A stretch of DNA of 32,416 nt from an uncultured Glaciecola sp. Its GTDB lineage: Bacteria; Pseudomonadota; Gammaproteobacteria; Enterobacterales; Alteromonadaceae. The stretch is taken from assembly GCA_905479945.1 (NCBI GenBank), contig CAJQOP010000129.1, forward strand, positions 1-32,416. Direction: 5' to 3'. The position numbers were made by a program, and so were the translations under genes. How positions within the stretch are numbered: position 1 is the stretch's first letter; each line of letters starts with the position of its first letter. Of the stretch, positions 16,754 to 26,667 are shown one piece after another. The notes under the pieces were generated by a model. That model was not told the DNA's origin and searched no databases. It saw only the letters and a program-made list of their open reading frames with translations.

Positions 16754-19225
16754 ATGTCAGAAGATCCGCATTACTCAAGAGAAAAAGCAAAATACGAAAA
16801 CCCTGTAGCTAGTCGTGAATTTTTATTGGAAATACTTTCCAGTGCCGAGAAGCCACTCTCCTTCCTAGAAATATGTAACGTAGTAAACGCCTCAGAAGAG
16901 GATGCCAGAATAGGTATTCAACGTCGTCTGCGTGCTATGGAACGTGAGGGCCAAGTCGCTTTTACTCGAGACAAAAAATACCAAATCCAAAAAGCTGAAG
17001 AACTCATCAGAGGTCGAGTCATTGGTCATCGCGATGGCTTCGGTTTTTTAAAGCACTCAGATACTGAAAAAGATCTATTTATCCATCAAGGCCAAATGCA
17101 AACCTTATTGCACGACGATATCGTGGAAGGTGTCATGGGCGGTGCTGATAGGCGAGGGCGAGCAGAGTTTCGGCCTAATCGAGTTATAGAGCCGCGCAAA
17201 GAACCTATTGTAGGTCGATTCTTTATGGAAGAAGGCGTTTCTATAGTCATTCCAGATGACAACCGAATTACACACGAAATTATGATACCACCTGAAAATC
17301 GCAATGGTGCACGACAAGGCCATGTTGTGGTTGTTGATATTACTCAGCGTCCGCGCAGGCAAGTAAATGCTATTGGTAAAATCGTTGAAGTACTCGGGGA
17401 ACACATGGCCCCGGGTATGGAAATTGAAACGGCATTGCGCAATTTCGATATTCCACACAATTGGCCAAAAGCAGTGCTTAAGCAAGTGGATGGCTTAACC
17501 GAAGAAGTACCAGAGCAAGCCAAGAAAGGCCGTATCGATTTACGACAATTACCGTTAGTAACGATTGATGGCGAGGATGCCAGAGATTTCGATGATGCTG
17601 TTTATTGCCAACCTAATGAGGATGGTTCATGGCAGCTATGGGTAGCGATTGCAGATGTAAGCTCTTACGTGAAGACAGGTACCGCGTTGGATGGCGAAGC
17701 ACAAAATCGCGCAACTTCTGTTTATTTTCCTGAGAAAGTAATACCGATGTTACCCGAAGTTTTGTCGAATGGTTTGTGTTCTTTGAATCCAGATGTAGAC
17801 AGACTATGTATGGTTTGTGAGATGACAATTTCAGCTCAAGGCAAACTTGGAGAATACCAATTCTACGAAGCAGTAATGCGCTCGCATGCGCGCCTCACCT
17901 ACAATAAAGTTTGGGGTATTTTGCAAGGTGATGAAACCTTATTGAAGCGCTATGAAAAGCACGTACCTTATCTACAAAATTTGAATAGCTTGTTCAAAGC
18001 ACTGAAAACCTCGAGACAAGGTCGTGGCGCTATTGAGTTTGAAACTATAGAAAGTAAGTTTGTATTTAATGCACAACGCAAAATATCACACATCATTGCT
18101 GTAGAGCGCAACGAAGCACATATGCTTATCGAAGAATGCATGATTATGGCGAATGTTTGTGCTGCGCAGTTTATAGAAAAAAACGAACAAGAAGCCTTAT
18201 TTAGAATACATGACAAACCAGATGAAGATAGATTAACAACATTCAAAACCTATCTTGCTGAAATCGGCATTCCGTTCACTGTAAGTGAAGAACCTACGCC
18301 AGCAGATTTCACCAAAGTCATGAAGAAAATACAACATAGGCCAGATAAAGAGCTTATTCAAACTATGTTGCTGCGGTCGATGAAGCAAGCGGTATATTCA
18401 CCTGATAACGTCGGCCATTTTGGATTAGCTTTGGAAGCATATGCGCATTTCACATCGCCGATACGCCGATATCCCGACTTAGTTGTTCATAGGGCAATTA
18501 AAGCTATTGTTGATAAGCAAAATGATCGAAAGTCAAAAACAGGTGGCAAAGCCTACTTTGCTGAAGAAGTTGAGCAATTAGGTGAGCAATGTTCCATGGC
18601 AGAGCGTCGCGCCGATGATGCAACCCGTGATGTATCGGATTGGTTAAAGTGCGAATTTATGCAGGATCACGTTGGTGATGTATTCCCTGGCGTTATTGCT
18701 TCAGTCACTAACTTTGGTTTGTTCGTGCGAATTACCGAATTCCAAATTGATGGTCTTGTCCACATTACGTCATTAGCCAGTGATTATTATCATTACGACG
18801 ATCAAAAGCAGTGTTTGATTGGCGAAAGTTCTGGGCTTGTATTTAGATTAGGTGATGAAGTTAAGATAAAAGTTGCTGGCGTTAACTTAGATGAGCGCAA
18901 AATCGATTTGCTTATTGATGGCATTACTAATGCGCGTGGTAAGGTAAATGCCCCTCGTAAACGCAGCGGTAAATCATCCAATAAGGCAGGAAAAGATTCT
19001 AACCGCGCAAAGGCTCCTCATAGCTCGAAGGCTCCTAATAAGAATACCAAAGCAGGATCAAAAGGTGGCAAAGGCGCTGCCAAATCGGAAGGTCCAGCTG
19101 ACACTAGTAAAAACAACTCATCTTCTGAGAAAGGGCCATCCAAAAAGCCTAAACCAGTAGGCCGGAGGCGGACTGGTCCTGCGTCTAAAGCCAACAAGTC
19201 ATCAAAAAATAGTAATCGGAAATAA
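16754..19225 (+). CDS. rnr: Ribonuclease R
   Basis: A processive 3'-5' exoribonuclease that degrades structured RNA and defective tmRNA targets. The 823 residues show an N-terminal winged-helix region (about 20-88), two cold-shock domains (about 90-240), the RNB catalytic domain with [14 protein letters not shown] and acidic residues D275, D278, D280 and D281, an S1 domain starting near 641 ([15 protein letters not shown]), and a basic tail of about 90 residues rich in Lys, Ser, Gly and Asn. The tail is typical of RNase R but long and of low complexity. The start ATG has only a weak AAAAGAA in front. The stop lies two bases before rlmB, as in the rnr-rlmB unit of other gammaproteobacteria. 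Confidence 0.97.
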   Translation: MSEDPHYSREKAKYENPVASREFLLEILSSAEKPLSFLEICNVVNASEEDARIGIQRRLRAMEREGQVAFTRDKKYQIQKAEELIRGRVIGHRDGFGFLKHSDTEKDLFIHQGQMQTLLHDDIVEGVMGGADRRGRAEFRPNRVIEPRKEPIVGRFFMEEGVSIVIPDDNRITHEIMIPPENRNGARQGHVVVVDITQRPRRQVNAIGKIVEVLGEHMAPGMEIETALRNFDIPHNWPKAVLKQVDGLTEEVPEQAKKGRIDLRQLPLVTIDGEDARDFDDAVYCQPNEDGSWQLWVAIADVSSYVKTGTALDGEAQNRATSVYFPEKVIPMLPEVLSNGLCSLNPDVDRLCMVCEMTISAQGKLGEYQFYEAVMRSHARLTYNKVWGILQGDETLLKRYEKHVPYLQNLNSLFKALKTSRQGRGAIEFETIESKFVFNAQRKISHIIAVERNEAHMLIEECMIMANVCAAQFIEKNEQEALFRIHDKPDEDRLTTFKTYLAEIGIPFTVSEEPTPADFTKVMKKIQHRPDKELIQTMLLRSMKQAVYSPDNVGHFGLALEAYAHFTSPIRRYPDLVVHRAIKAIVDKQNDRKSKTGGKAYFAEEVEQLGEQCSMAERRADDATRDVSDWLKCEFMQDHVGDVFPGVIASVTNFGLFVRITEFQIDGLVHITSLASDYYHYDDQKQCLIGESSGLVFRLGDEVKIKVAGVNLDERKIDLLIDGITNARGKVNAPRKRSGKSSNKAGKDSNRAKAPHSSKAPNKNTKAGSKGGKGAAKSEGPADTSKNNSSSEKGPSKKPKPVGRRRTGPASKANKSSKNSNRK

Positions 19226-19227
19226 TC

Positions 19228-19968
19228 ATGGCACAACAAGAATTGATTTATGGCTTGCATACAATGACGGCTGTTATTGAGCATGAACCAGAACGCTTGA
19301 TCGAATTATTTGTGCTCAAAGGACGCGAGGAAGAACGCTTACTTTACATTATTAACGAAGCAAGACGCCTGGACATTAGCGTTCAGTTTTGCCAGCGAAA
19401 AACACTGGATGACAAATGCAGCGGCGAGCAACATCAGGGTATTGTTGCTATAGCCAAGCCAGGCAAAGTGTTAAGTGAACATGATTTAGACAGCATCCTA
19501 AAAAATGAACCGTCGCCTTTTATACTAGTACTTGATGGCGTCACAGACCCGCATAACTTGGGTGCATGCTTACGAACAGCTGATGCAGCAGGCGTCCATG
19601 CGGTTGTGGTCCCTAAAGATAAATCAGCTTCCTTGTCACCTACTGTGCGCAAAGTAGCGTGTGGTGCAGCTGAAGTTATTCCGCTAATTCAAGTCACAAA
19701 CCTCTCTCGAACTCTAAAAGCTATGAAAGATAACGGAGTTTGGATTATTGGCACCGCGGGAGAAGCCGAACAATCTCTATATGAATGCAAGCTCAGCGGC
19801 CCAACTGCTCTTGTGATGGGCTCAGAGGACAAAGGCATGCGTCGTTTAACACGTGAAAACTGCGACGAACTCATCAAACTACCAATGGCAGGTTCAGTAA
19901 GTAGCTTAAACGTGTCTGTTGCGACCGGTGTTTGCCTTTATGAAATAGTTAGACAACGCTCAGTTTAA
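19228..19968 (+). CDS. rlmB: 23S rRNA (guanosine-2251 2'-O)-methyltransferase
   Basis: A SpoU-class (trefoil-knot) enzyme methylating the 2'-OH of G2251 in the peptidyl-transferase P loop. The 246 residues include the N-terminal L30e-like substrate domain (1-76) and the three SPOUT motifs: [16 protein letters not shown] (107-122), [11 protein letters not shown] (196-206) and [17 protein letters not shown] (about 217-233). The start follows the rnr stop by two bases, with GGAAA overlapping the rnr end as ribosome site, so translation is coupled. No terminator is evident in the 71 bp before the convergent sulfatase gene. Confidence 0.96.
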   Translation: MAQQELIYGLHTMTAVIEHEPERLIELFVLKGREEERLLYIINEARRLDISVQFCQRKTLDDKCSGEQHQGIVAIAKPGKVLSEHDLDSILKNEPSPFILVLDGVTDPHNLGACLRTADAAGVHAVVVPKDKSASLSPTVRKVACGAAEVIPLIQVTNLSRTLKAMKDNGVWIIGTAGEAEQSLYECKLSGPTALVMGSEDKGMRRLTRENCDELIKLPMAGSVSSLNVSVATGVCLYEIVRQRSV

Positions 19969-20039
19969 GTATATTACTGATTACCTGCTAATTGCCTGCC
20001 AATCATAAGGCGTAGAACCATTTATAGCGCTTATCGCCA

Positions 20040-22250
20040 TTAATCCCGTTTGTTAAAACTCTGGTGTGGCGTCCCTGTGAAGCATCCTAAAACATAGGGA
20101 AAACCGTCAGTAATATAATATCTATAGTTATCGTTAGTTTTCATTCCATTGCATTCATCTAAATCGCCTAGTCCTTCAACATATTCATAGTCATCCCTAA
20201 ATGAACCGTCATAACTTCCACCTGGGTTTTCATTACCTTCTGGTCGATTACCTATTTTTAATCTATAGCTAGTCGTTGCTTTACGAACGACTTGATTAGG
20301 ATCTTCAAAATATGAACCAAAGATTGGGAAGCCATCTGCGGCAAAGCCAATAACCGGAGACGCTTTGCTACTGTCATCTGCAAATAAAGCAAAAGGCGAA
20401 CCGTGGTAATGGTAGGTGCCATCAGGTTGTGAGTGGGCATTATGTGAGTCAATTCTAAAACCGTTTGCTGCATGCATTGGGTCATATCGCCACGGCTGCT
20501 GCATATCATTACAACCAACTTTGCCATCGCCAACACCAAAACAACCAGCGGCTAGAATGTCGACTTTTACACCATTCAATAATATTGCGTTGTCTATTTC
20601 TAAACTTAAAGGGGTGGTTTGATTTGCGATTGCTGGTGTTGCCGAAATTTCAAATGTATCGTCTTGCTCAGCTACTGAATTTGGAAAACCTTGATCGCCG
20701 TCATTGAAATGATGGTTAGGGATCGCGTTTGTGGCAAAAGTGCAGCTCGAGCCGTCGTAATCAATTATAAGCGCCCCTTCAAAATTTAAAGAACGGTTGA
20801 CGTCGGTTGCTTCAGCTCTATAACTAGCAGCATAATTTGCGCAGTTATCACTTTGATTCGTTAGTATTGCGTCAGTAATGTTAATCGGGTTTCCATCTGT
20901 AGTTTGCAAGATACTCTCAGCATAATCTCTCAATTCCGCTAGGCTCTCCAAAACCGACGCCTCTTCGGATGAGATTATATTTTCCTGTTCGGAAAAGTTG
21001 TTAACTAATGAAAACAACTCCTCTATGCCGTTTTCATAGCGGATTAATTTGTGTGTTTGCGATCTGACTGTCCAGCCTGTTGTTTGTGCAGATTCAAATT
21101 CGGTAAAAATAAACGCTGGCATTGCGTAACTAGGGTCAGATAACAAAGGGTAAAAGCTATTGCTATCATTCAGCGTAGTCTCGCTTCCGCCAGCAGCTTG
21201 CGCAATAGTAGCGAATAAATCGCTTACCGAAACTAGTTGAGCCTCCCTTTCATTTTCCCTTGTAACATCTGCGCCAGAGATAATTAAAGGAACTGCTATA
21301 CCACCTTGATATAAAGAACCTTTAGCATGTCCTGCTGAATATACTAATGGGTCTACAACTCGTTCTGGTGTGCCATTGTCGCCAATATATATAATCAATG
21401 TGTTGGCTTTTTGCTCATCATCGAGGGAGTCAATAAGGCGTCCTATCTCATGGTCCATAGCCTCAATAGCTGCCAAGTAATAGTTTCTCGGCTGTCCGTT
21501 TATATCGTTGGGCGTGCCACTCAATTGTCTGCTGTGTAAATTAGACGGCGGCAAATGAAATGGGCTATGTGGTGCAGAATACGCTAGCCAAGTAAACCAA
21601 GGGCCTTGTTGTTGGGCTATCCAATCAATTGCCAAGTCGGTGATCTTTGTTGTGTGGTATTCAGTGCTTGTTTCAACTTCACCATTCACCGTTAACTCCC
21701 AATTAAAATAGTCATCCATATTATATATGTTGCCAGCATAGTACTGGATGCCTAACTCACTTGGGTGGTCTAGATTATTGCCTCCGCCAGCCAAGTGCCA
21801 TTTACCAAAGACAGCCGAAGCATAGCTTTCTGATTCTGAACTAGTATTGAGATACTGCTGCAGTGTCTGGAATTCATTGGTCAATATGGCAGGTACGTAT
21901 GTCACATTTGAATTATGTGGGTATAGTCCAGTAATTAAACTTGCTCTAGTGGTCGTGCAAGCTGGCGTTGCCCATGCATTCGCAAATACAAGGCCAGCGC
22001 TTGCGAGTGAATTTAAGTTGGGAGTGTTGGGTACGTCATTACTATAAGTATACTGAGCTGAAGCATCTAGTCCTTGGTCGTCAGATATAATTAACAGAAT
22101 GTTTTTTTGAATATTAGTGACGGGTATTGGTGATGGGTCGTTAGGTGAAACTAACGGGCTGCTTGTACCAGTGTCGCTGCCTGATCCACAAGATACGATG
22201 GTAAATATAAGTATAGTCACTAATGAATAATTCGTGCGAGACATTAACAT
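20040..22250 (-). CDS. Lipoprotein sulfatase fused to a YHYH domain
   Basis: A 736-residue envelope protein. A lipobox (IVSC, lipid cysteine C21) follows the signal peptide. Residues from about 48 to 440 form a type I sulfatase: IISDDQG (metal aspartates 57-58), CTTTRASLITG (98-108) at the formylglycine site, GKWHLAGG, APHSPFHLPP, and GDNGTPERV with AGHAKGSLYQGG. All metal and active-site blocks are kept, but the C-x-P/A-x-R maturation motif reads C-T-T-T-R. From about 560 to the end lies a YHYH domain (TYHYHGSPFAL, GFAADGFPIFG, YVLGCFTG), of unknown function. Marine relatives desulfate algal polysaccharides, but the substrate here is unknown. GGAG nine bases before the ATG fixes the start. 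The gene lies between rlmB and rplN, where S10-operon genes would be expected before rplN. Confidence 0.85.
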   Translation of the reverse strand: MLMSRTNYSLVTILIFTIVSCGSGSDTGTSSPLVSPNDPSPIPVTNIQKNILLIISDDQGLDASAQYTYSNDVPNTPNLNSLASAGLVFANAWATPACTTTRASLITGLYPHNSNVTYVPAILTNEFQTLQQYLNTSSESESYASAVFGKWHLAGGGNNLDHPSELGIQYYAGNIYNMDDYFNWELTVNGEVETSTEYHTTKITDLAIDWIAQQQGPWFTWLAYSAPHSPFHLPPSNLHSRQLSGTPNDINGQPRNYYLAAIEAMDHEIGRLIDSLDDEQKANTLIIYIGDNGTPERVVDPLVYSAGHAKGSLYQGGIAVPLIISGADVTRENEREAQLVSVSDLFATIAQAAGGSETTLNDSNSFYPLLSDPSYAMPAFIFTEFESAQTTGWTVRSQTHKLIRYENGIEELFSLVNNFSEQENIISSEEASVLESLAELRDYAESILQTTDGNPINITDAILTNQSDNCANYAASYRAEATDVNRSLNFEGALIIDYDGSSCTFATNAIPNHHFNDGDQGFPNSVAEQDDTFEISATPAIANQTTPLSLEIDNAILLNGVKVDILAAGCFGVGDGKVGCNDMQQPWRYDPMHAANGFRIDSHNAHSQPDGTYHYHGSPFALFADDSSKASPVIGFAADGFPIFGSYFEDPNQVVRKATTSYRLKIGNRPEGNENPGGSYDGSFRDDYEYVEGLGDLDECNGMKTNDNYRYYITDGFPYVLGCFTGTPHQSFNKRD

Positions 22251-22341
22251 GTATGTTAACTCCTTCTAAGTTTAAAATACGTTCCTACCATATAGTCTTT
22301 GCACAAATTAAAACTCTCCTTTACGCTTAATTTACCTTGTG

Positions 22342-22371
22342 TTGACACAATCCCAGAAAGGGGCTTAATAA
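22342..22371 (+). promoter_or_regulatory. Candidate sigma-70 promoter upstream of rplN
   Basis: TTGACA at 22342-22347 is a perfect -35. TTAATA (17-bp spacer) or TAATAA (18-bp spacer) at 22365-22371 serves as -10. It points toward rplN and would give a leader of about 260 nt. It is separate from the spc-like promoter nearer the gene and may have taken over part of the transcription that S10-operon read-through supplies elsewhere. Confidence 0.45.
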
Positions 22372-22487
22372 GTTAATCACATTGTGTTTTTATTCACAGA
22401 CTCCATATACTTATTCACGAATCATGAAACGCTGCGGCGAGAGCTGTGAATTATAAGTTAATAAACTTAATTGTATTCAAAATTAAA

Positions 22488-22517
22488 CTTTCGGTACCTC
22501 ATGTTTTCTGTTATAGT
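22488..22517 (+). promoter_or_regulatory. spc-operon promoter
   Basis: TGTTATAGT at 22509-22517, followed by a GC-rich block (TCGCCGCCC) and then TATTAGGGG, parallels the E. coli spc promoter, where TGTTATAAT is followed by GCCGCGCCC. The -10 is TATAGT (22512-22517); the -35 region (about 22488-22494) is a poor match. The GC-rich discriminator is typical of growth-rate-controlled ribosomal promoters. Confidence 0.6.
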
Positions 22518-22636
22518 TCGCCGCCCTTTTATTAGGGGTGTCGTCTATTTTTCTTTGAAATTCCTTTGGAATCAAAGGGGAAATAGCAGCTAAGAGGCTC
22601 GTGAGAGTCATAATATTTAACAGCGGAGCACTAAAC

Positions 22637-23005
22637 ATGATCCAAATGCAAACTAACCTGGACGTTGCCGATAACTCGGGAGCTCGCAGGGTTCAGTGTA
22701 TTAAGGTTCTTGGTGGCTCGCATCGCCGTTATGCACACATCGGTGACATCATCAAAGTTACTGTCAAGGAAGCAATTCCTCGCGGTAAAGTAAAAAAAGG
22801 TGATGTTCTGACTGCAGTGGTGGTGCGTACTAGAAAAGGCGTTCGTCGTGCAGATGGTTCTACCATCCGTTTCGATAACAACGCAGCTGTTTTGCTTAAC
22901 GCAAATAAGCAACCTATTGGTACGCGTATCTTTGGCCCGGTAACCCGTGAGCTTCGTGGAGATTCATTCATGAAGATTATCTCATTGGCCCCAGAGGTAT
23001 TATAA
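22637..23005 (+). CDS. rplN: 50S ribosomal protein L14
   Basis: L14 binds 23S rRNA and forms part of the intersubunit bridge with 16S rRNA. The 122 residues from [19 protein letters not shown] match the family length exactly. A longer frame from a GTG at 22601 was not used because GGAG lies eight to eleven bases before the internal ATG and no L14 has that extension. This is the first gene of the spc block here; the usual preceding genes rpmC and rpsQ are not present. Confidence 0.97.
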   Translation: MIQMQTNLDVADNSGARRVQCIKVLGGSHRRYAHIGDIIKVTVKEAIPRGKVKKGDVLTAVVVRTRKGVRRADGSTIRFDNNAAVLLNANKQPIGTRIFGPVTRELRGDSFMKIISLAPEVL

Positions 23006-23017
23006 GGAGTCACGATA

Positions 23018-23332
23018 ATGGCTAATAAAATTCGTCGTGATGATGAAGTAGTCGTATTAGCGGGAAGAGACAAAGGAAAGCAAGGCAAAGTCTTGAAAGT
23101 ACTTAGTTCTGAAGACCGTTTAGTAGTTGAAGGTGTGAACATGATCAAGAAACACCAGAAAGCCAATCCACAGATTGAGCAGCCTGGCGGTATTATTGAG
23201 AAAGAAGCCACCATTCATGTGTCTAATGTAGCGGTAGTTAACCCATCAACGGGTAAAGCTGATCGCGTTGGTTTCCGTTTTGAAGATGAAAAGAAAGTTC
23301 GTTTCTTTAAATCTAACGGCGACTTAGTATAA
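23018..23332 (+). CDS. rplX: 50S ribosomal protein L24
   Basis: L24 is an early assembly initiator binding the 5' end of 23S rRNA. The 104 residues open with a KOW motif ([20 protein letters not shown], residues 9-28). AGGAG is well placed, nine bases ahead of the ATG. It begins 12 bases after rplN. Confidence 0.98.
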   Translation: MANKIRRDDEVVVLAGRDKGKQGKVLKVLSSEDRLVVEGVNMIKKHQKANPQIEQPGGIIEKEATIHVSNVAVVNPSTGKADRVGFRFEDEKKVRFFKSNGDLV

Positions 23333-23347
23333 TTATTGGAGAGTACG

Positions 23348-23395
23348 ATGGCGAAACTGCATGATTTCTACAAAGAAACAGTAGTAGCTGAACTT
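23348..23395 (+). promoter_or_regulatory. Possible S8 translational operator at the rplE start
   Basis: In E. coli S8 binds a hairpin covering the rplE start. Here CTAC (23368-23371) and GTAG (23381-23384) flank AAAGAAACA, parallel to the E. coli ACTAC-AAAGACGAA-GTAGT element. Only four base pairs of the upper stem remain, so the site is plausible rather than certain. Confidence 0.3.
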
Positions 23396-23887
23396 GCTAA
23401 GCAGTTCGGGTACAAAAGCGTCATGCAAGTCCCTCGGATTGAGAAAATCACCTTAAACATGGGTTTGGGTGAAGCGGTAGCAGATAAGAAAGTTCTTGAG
23501 TCAGCGCAAGCTGAAATGGCAGCGATTGCCGGTCAAAAACCTATTGTCACTGTTGCTAGAAAATCTGTTGCGGGTTTTAAAATCCGTGAAGGTTATCCGA
23601 TTGGCTGCAAAGTAACCTTACGTGGCGAACGTATGTGGGAATTCCTTGAGCGATTAATTTCAATCACAATTCCTCGTATCCGTGACTTCCGTGGTCTTAA
23701 CCCGAAATCTTTTGACGGTCGAGGCAACTACAGCATGGGTGTTCGTGAACAAATCATCTTCCCTGAAATCGAATTCGATAAAGTGGATAAAATGCGAGGT
23801 ATGGATATTACTATCACTACCAGTGCAGATACTAACGATGAAGCACACGCTCTTTTGAGTGCGTTCAGCTTCCCGTTTAGAAAATAA
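23348..23887 (+). CDS. rplE: 50S ribosomal protein L5
   Basis: L5 binds 5S rRNA and contacts the P-site tRNA and S13. The 179 residues from [16 protein letters not shown] equal the E. coli length. An upstream in-frame ATT-type start (23336) is rejected since GGAGAG lies directly before the ATG at 23348. The start region overlaps the place where S8 represses spc translation in E. coli. Confidence 0.97.
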   Translation: MAKLHDFYKETVVAELAKQFGYKSVMQVPRIEKITLNMGLGEAVADKKVLESAQAEMAAIAGQKPIVTVARKSVAGFKIREGYPIGCKVTLRGERMWEFLERLISITIPRIRDFRGLNPKSFDGRGNYSMGVREQIIFPEIEFDKVDKMRGMDITITTSADTNDEAHALLSAFSFPFRK

Positions 23888-23898
23888 GGTGTAGGGTT

Positions 23899-24204
23899 AT
23901 GGCAAAAGAATCAATGAAGGCACGCGAAGCAAAACGTGCCAAGCTGGTAAAACAGTATTCAACGAAACGTTCAGCGCTTAAAGCGGTGATCAGTGACGTA
24001 AACGCTTCTGAAGAAGAGCGTTGGGATGCTGTTCTTAAGCTGCAAAAACTTCCACGTGATTCGTCACCGTCGCGTCAACATAATCGTTGCCGCATTACGG
24101 GTCGTCCACATGGGTTCCTACGCAAATTTGGTCTTTCCCGTATTAAGCTTCGTGAAGCTGCAATGCGTGGTGAAGTCCCTGGCCTTAAAAAAGCCAGCTG
24201 GTAA
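23899..24204 (+). CDS. rpsN: 30S ribosomal protein S14 (zinc-free form)
   Basis: S14 sits in the 30S head near the A and P sites. The 101-residue length and the region [19 protein letters not shown], lacking the paired CxxC motifs, mark the long zinc-independent (C-) type. The C-terminal [23 protein letters not shown] is the universal end of the family. Confidence 0.97.
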   Translation: MAKESMKAREAKRAKLVKQYSTKRSALKAVISDVNASEEERWDAVLKLQKLPRDSSPSRQHNRCRITGRPHGFLRKFGLSRIKLREAAMRGEVPGLKKASW

Positions 24205-24216
24205 GGAGAGCAGACT

Positions 24217-24609
24217 ATGAGCATGCAAGATCCAATCGCAGATATGTTTACCAGAATTCGTAACGGCCAAATGGCTTCTAAAGTTGCGGTTTCTATGCCT
24301 TCTTCTAAAGTACGTGTTGCAATAGCAAAAGTACTAGAAGCTGAAGGTTATGTCGTAAGTTCTTCAGTAACTGAAGGCGTAAAGCCTGTTTTAGAAGTTA
24401 CTCTGAAGTACTTCGAAGGTAAAAAAGTAATTGATACAATCGAACGAGTTAGCCGTCCTGGTTTACGCATCTATAAGAAAAAAGATGAGTTACCAAAAGT
24501 GATGGGCGGACTCGGGGTTGCTATCGTGTCTACCTCAAAAGGTGTGATGACTGACCGTGCAGCGCGTAAAGCGGGTATGGGCGGTGAGATCATCGGTTAT
24601 GTAGCATAA
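24217..24609 (+). CDS. rpsH: 30S ribosomal protein S8
   Basis: S8 binds the central domain of 16S rRNA and, in E. coli, represses translation of the spc operon from the rplE start. The 130 residues from [16 protein letters not shown] to GGEIIGYVA match the family, with the RNA-binding [15 protein letters not shown] near the C-terminus. AGGAG lies upstream of the ATG. Confidence 0.98.
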   Translation: MSMQDPIADMFTRIRNGQMASKVAVSMPSSKVRVAIAKVLEAEGYVVSSSVTEGVKPVLEVTLKYFEGKKVIDTIERVSRPGLRIYKKKDELPKVMGGLGVAIVSTSKGVMTDRAARKAGMGGEIIGYVA

Positions 24610-24622
24610 CAGGGGAATAAAA

Positions 24623-25156
24623 ATGTCACGAATAGCAAAAGCACCTGTCGACATCAGAACTGGCGTTGAAATTACAATCGCCGGCCAAGAAGTCACAGTA
24701 AAAGGTAGCAAAGGTACATTAACTCGTTTATTTAATAACGCTGTTGAAGTAGTCCAAGAAGAGAACCAATTGAAAGCACTTCCTCGTGAAGGTTTTGCTA
24801 ACCATTGGGCTCAAGCTGGAACTGCTCGCGCATTGTTAGATCAAATGGTAGTTGGTGTTACCGATGGTTTTGAAAAGAAACTTCAACTTAATGGTGTTGG
24901 TTACAGAGCGCAAGCTCAAGGTAGCAAACTTAACCTTACGTTGGGCTTTTCTCACCCTGTCGTCTACATGATGCCTGAAGGCATTACTGTAGAAACCCCT
25001 ACACAAACTGAAATCATTGTTAAAGGCACTGATAAGCAGGTTGTAGGTCAGGTTGCAGCGAACATTCGCGCATATCGTCCACCAGAGCCTTATAAAGGCA
25101 AGGGTGTTCGTTACGCAGATGAAACTGTGCGTCGTAAAGAAGCTAAGAAAAAGTAG
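24623..25156 (+). CDS. rplF: 50S ribosomal protein L6
   Basis: L6 lies near the sarcin-ricin loop and the factor-binding site. The 177 residues carry the two repeated alpha/beta domains and the C-terminal signature [21 protein letters not shown] precedes the ATG by a short spacer; the gap to rpsH is 13 bases. Confidence 0.98.
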   Translation: MSRIAKAPVDIRTGVEITIAGQEVTVKGSKGTLTRLFNNAVEVVQEENQLKALPREGFANHWAQAGTARALLDQMVVGVTDGFEKKLQLNGVGYRAQAQGSKLNLTLGFSHPVVYMMPEGITVETPTQTEIIVKGTDKQVVGQVAANIRAYRPPEPYKGKGVRYADETVRRKEAKKK

Positions 25157-25168
25157 GTAGGTAAAACT

Positions 25169-25522
25169 ATGGATAAGAAATCAGCTCGCATACGTCGCGC
25201 CACGCGCGCGCGTAAGAAAATTAGTGAGTTAGGTGCACATCGCTTGGTTATTAACCGTACACCTCGCCATATCTATGCTCAGCTAATCGCTCCAAGCGGT
25301 TCTGAAGTATTGGCGGCAGCTTCTACTGTAGAAAAAGAATTGAAAGGTTCTTTAACTTCTACAGGCAACGCAGAGGCAGCAATGGCAGTAGGTAAAGCGA
25401 TCGCAGAACGTGCTATCGAAAAAGGCATTAAGAAAGTCGCCTTCGATAGAAGTGGATTTAAATATCATGGTCGTGTGAAAGCACTGGCTGATGCCGCTCG
25501 CGAAGCGGGTCTTCAGTTCTAG
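25169..25522 (+). CDS. rplR: 50S ribosomal protein L18
   Basis: L18 carries 5S rRNA into the central protuberance with L5. The 117 residues begin with the basic tail ([15 protein letters not shown]) that binds 5S rRNA, and end in the family motif [20 protein letters not shown]. Length is identical to E. coli L18. Confidence 0.98.
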   Translation: MDKKSARIRRATRARKKISELGAHRLVINRTPRHIYAQLIAPSGSEVLAAASTVEKELKGSLTSTGNAEAAMAVGKAIAERAIEKGIKKVAFDRSGFKYHGRVKALADAAREAGLQF

Positions 25523-25531
25523 GAGTTTAAA

Positions 25532-26035
25532 ATGGCTAAGCAAGAAGTACAACAACAGGGTGATATGCTAGAAAAGCTAATCGCCGTTAACCGTGTGTCA
25601 AAAGTTGTTAAAGGTGGTCGCATCTTTAGTTTTACAGCTTTGACAGTGGTTGGTGATGGTAATGGTCGCATTGGTTTTGGTTACGGTAAGGCACGTGAAG
25701 TTCCTGCTGCAATTCAAAAAGCAATGGAAAAGGCTCGTCGCAATTTAGTAGACGTAGACCTTAACGGCAATACATTACAGCATCCAATTAAAGGTCGTCA
25801 TTCGGGCTCTAAAGTTTACATGCAACCTGCATCTGAAGGTACTGGTATTATTGCCGGTGGTGCGATGCGTGCAGTTCTCGAAGTAGCTGGTGTTCAGAAC
25901 GTACTTTCAAAATGCTACGGTTCTACAAACCCAATAAACGTTGTTCGTGCAACAGTCAATGCTCTAGTGGAAATGAATTCACCAGAGAAGATTGCTGCTA
26001 AACGTGGTTTGTCAGTCAAAGATATTTTGGGGTAA
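25532..26035 (+). CDS. rpsE: 30S ribosomal protein S5
   Basis: S5 stands at the mRNA entry tunnel and takes part in decoding accuracy; changes in its N-terminal loop give spectinomycin resistance in E. coli. The 167 residues show the double-stranded-RNA-binding-like N-terminal part ([19 protein letters not shown]) and the [15 protein letters not shown] segment. The loop looks ordinary, with no resistance-type change that I can point to. Confidence 0.98.
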   Translation: MAKQEVQQQGDMLEKLIAVNRVSKVVKGGRIFSFTALTVVGDGNGRIGFGYGKAREVPAAIQKAMEKARRNLVDVDLNGNTLQHPIKGRHSGSKVYMQPASEGTGIIAGGAMRAVLEVAGVQNVLSKCYGSTNPINVVRATVNALVEMNSPEKIAAKRGLSVKDILG

Positions 26036-26041
26036 TCGGAC

Positions 26042-26224
26042 ATGTCTAAGATGATTAAAGTAAAGCAAACTAAAAGCTCAATCGGGCGTCTACCAAAACA
26101 CAAAGCAACATTATTGGGTTTAGGTTTACGTAAAATCGGACAAGTACGTGAGTTGGAAGATACTCCGTCAGTTCGTGGCATGATCAACCGTGTTCAATAC
26201 ATGGTTGAGATAGTTGAGGGGTAA
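26042..26224 (+). CDS. rpmD: 50S ribosomal protein L30
   Basis: A 60-residue small subunit of 50S with a ferredoxin-like fold. [20 protein letters not shown] and [20 protein letters not shown] are the family blocks. It begins six bases after rpsE, with GGGGTAA at the end of rpsE serving as ribosome site. Confidence 0.97.
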   Translation: MSKMIKVKQTKSSIGRLPKHKATLLGLGLRKIGQVRELEDTPSVRGMINRVQYMVEIVEG

Positions 26225-26227
26225 TTT

Positions 26228-26662
26228 ATGAGACTTAATACTCTTGCTCCTGCCGAGGGAGCAAAACATTCAGGCAAACGTGTAGGTCGTGGTATCGGTT
26301 CTGGAATAGGCAAAACTGGTGGTCGTGGTCACAAAGGTCAAAAGTCTCGCTCAGGCGGTTCTGTTAGGCCTGGCTTTGAAGGTGGTCAAATGCCACTTCA
26401 ACGCCGTTTACCGAAATTCGGATTTACGTCACGTAAATCGTTCGTGTCTGACCAAGTGACTCTTAGCGAAATTGCTAAAGTAGAAGGCGATACCGTTTCT
26501 CTTGAAACTTTGAAAGCAGCAGGTCTTATTAAAAAAGAAATTCTGTTTGTAAAAGTTATGAAGAGTGGCGAAATCAATCGTTCTGTTACTTTAAGCGGTA
26601 TCCGAGTCAGTAAAGGTGCACTTGAAGCGATTAACGCGGCTGGCGGTAAAGTAGAGGAATAA
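26228..26662 (+). CDS. rplO: 50S ribosomal protein L15
   Basis: L15 is a late-assembly protein whose extended N-terminus reaches into the 23S core. The 144 residues start [18 protein letters not shown], followed by the Gly/Arg-rich [19 protein letters not shown], as usual. It ends five bases before secY, an arrangement that couples protein synthesis genes to the translocon gene. Confidence 0.98.
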   Translation: MRLNTLAPAEGAKHSGKRVGRGIGSGIGKTGGRGHKGQKSRSGGSVRPGFEGGQMPLQRRLPKFGFTSRKSFVSDQVTLSEIAKVEGDTVSLETLKAAGLIKKEILFVKVMKSGEINRSVTLSGIRVSKGALEAINAAGGKVEE

Positions 26663-26667
26663 GCTAA

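Larger units (their letters stand above)
22251..22636. promoter_or_regulatory. Intergenic region between the sulfatase gene and rplN
   Basis: The part from about 22510 to the rplN start resembles the E. coli rpsQ-rplN spacer, including the bases before rplN (AGCGGAGCACTAAA). The part nearer the sulfatase does not. It holds a sigma-70-like promoter at 22342-22371 and a perfect 8-bp inverted repeat, ATTCACAG (22392-22399) and CTGTGAAT (22444-22451), with a 44-nt gap. No fragment of rpsQ or another S10-operon gene was recognised. Confidence 0.5.

Noticed and set aside
17105..17485. 126-residue minus-strand reading frame inside rnr
   Set aside because: It is antisense to the RNase R cold-shock and RNB region and shows no independent coding evidence.
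22601..22636. Twelve-residue N-terminal extension of L14 from a GTG
   Set aside because: No L14 has such an extension, and the ribosome site serves the internal ATG.
22729..23214. 161-residue minus-strand reading frame across rplN and rplX
   Set aside because: It runs opposite to two certain ribosomal protein genes and has no recognisable motif or ribosome site.
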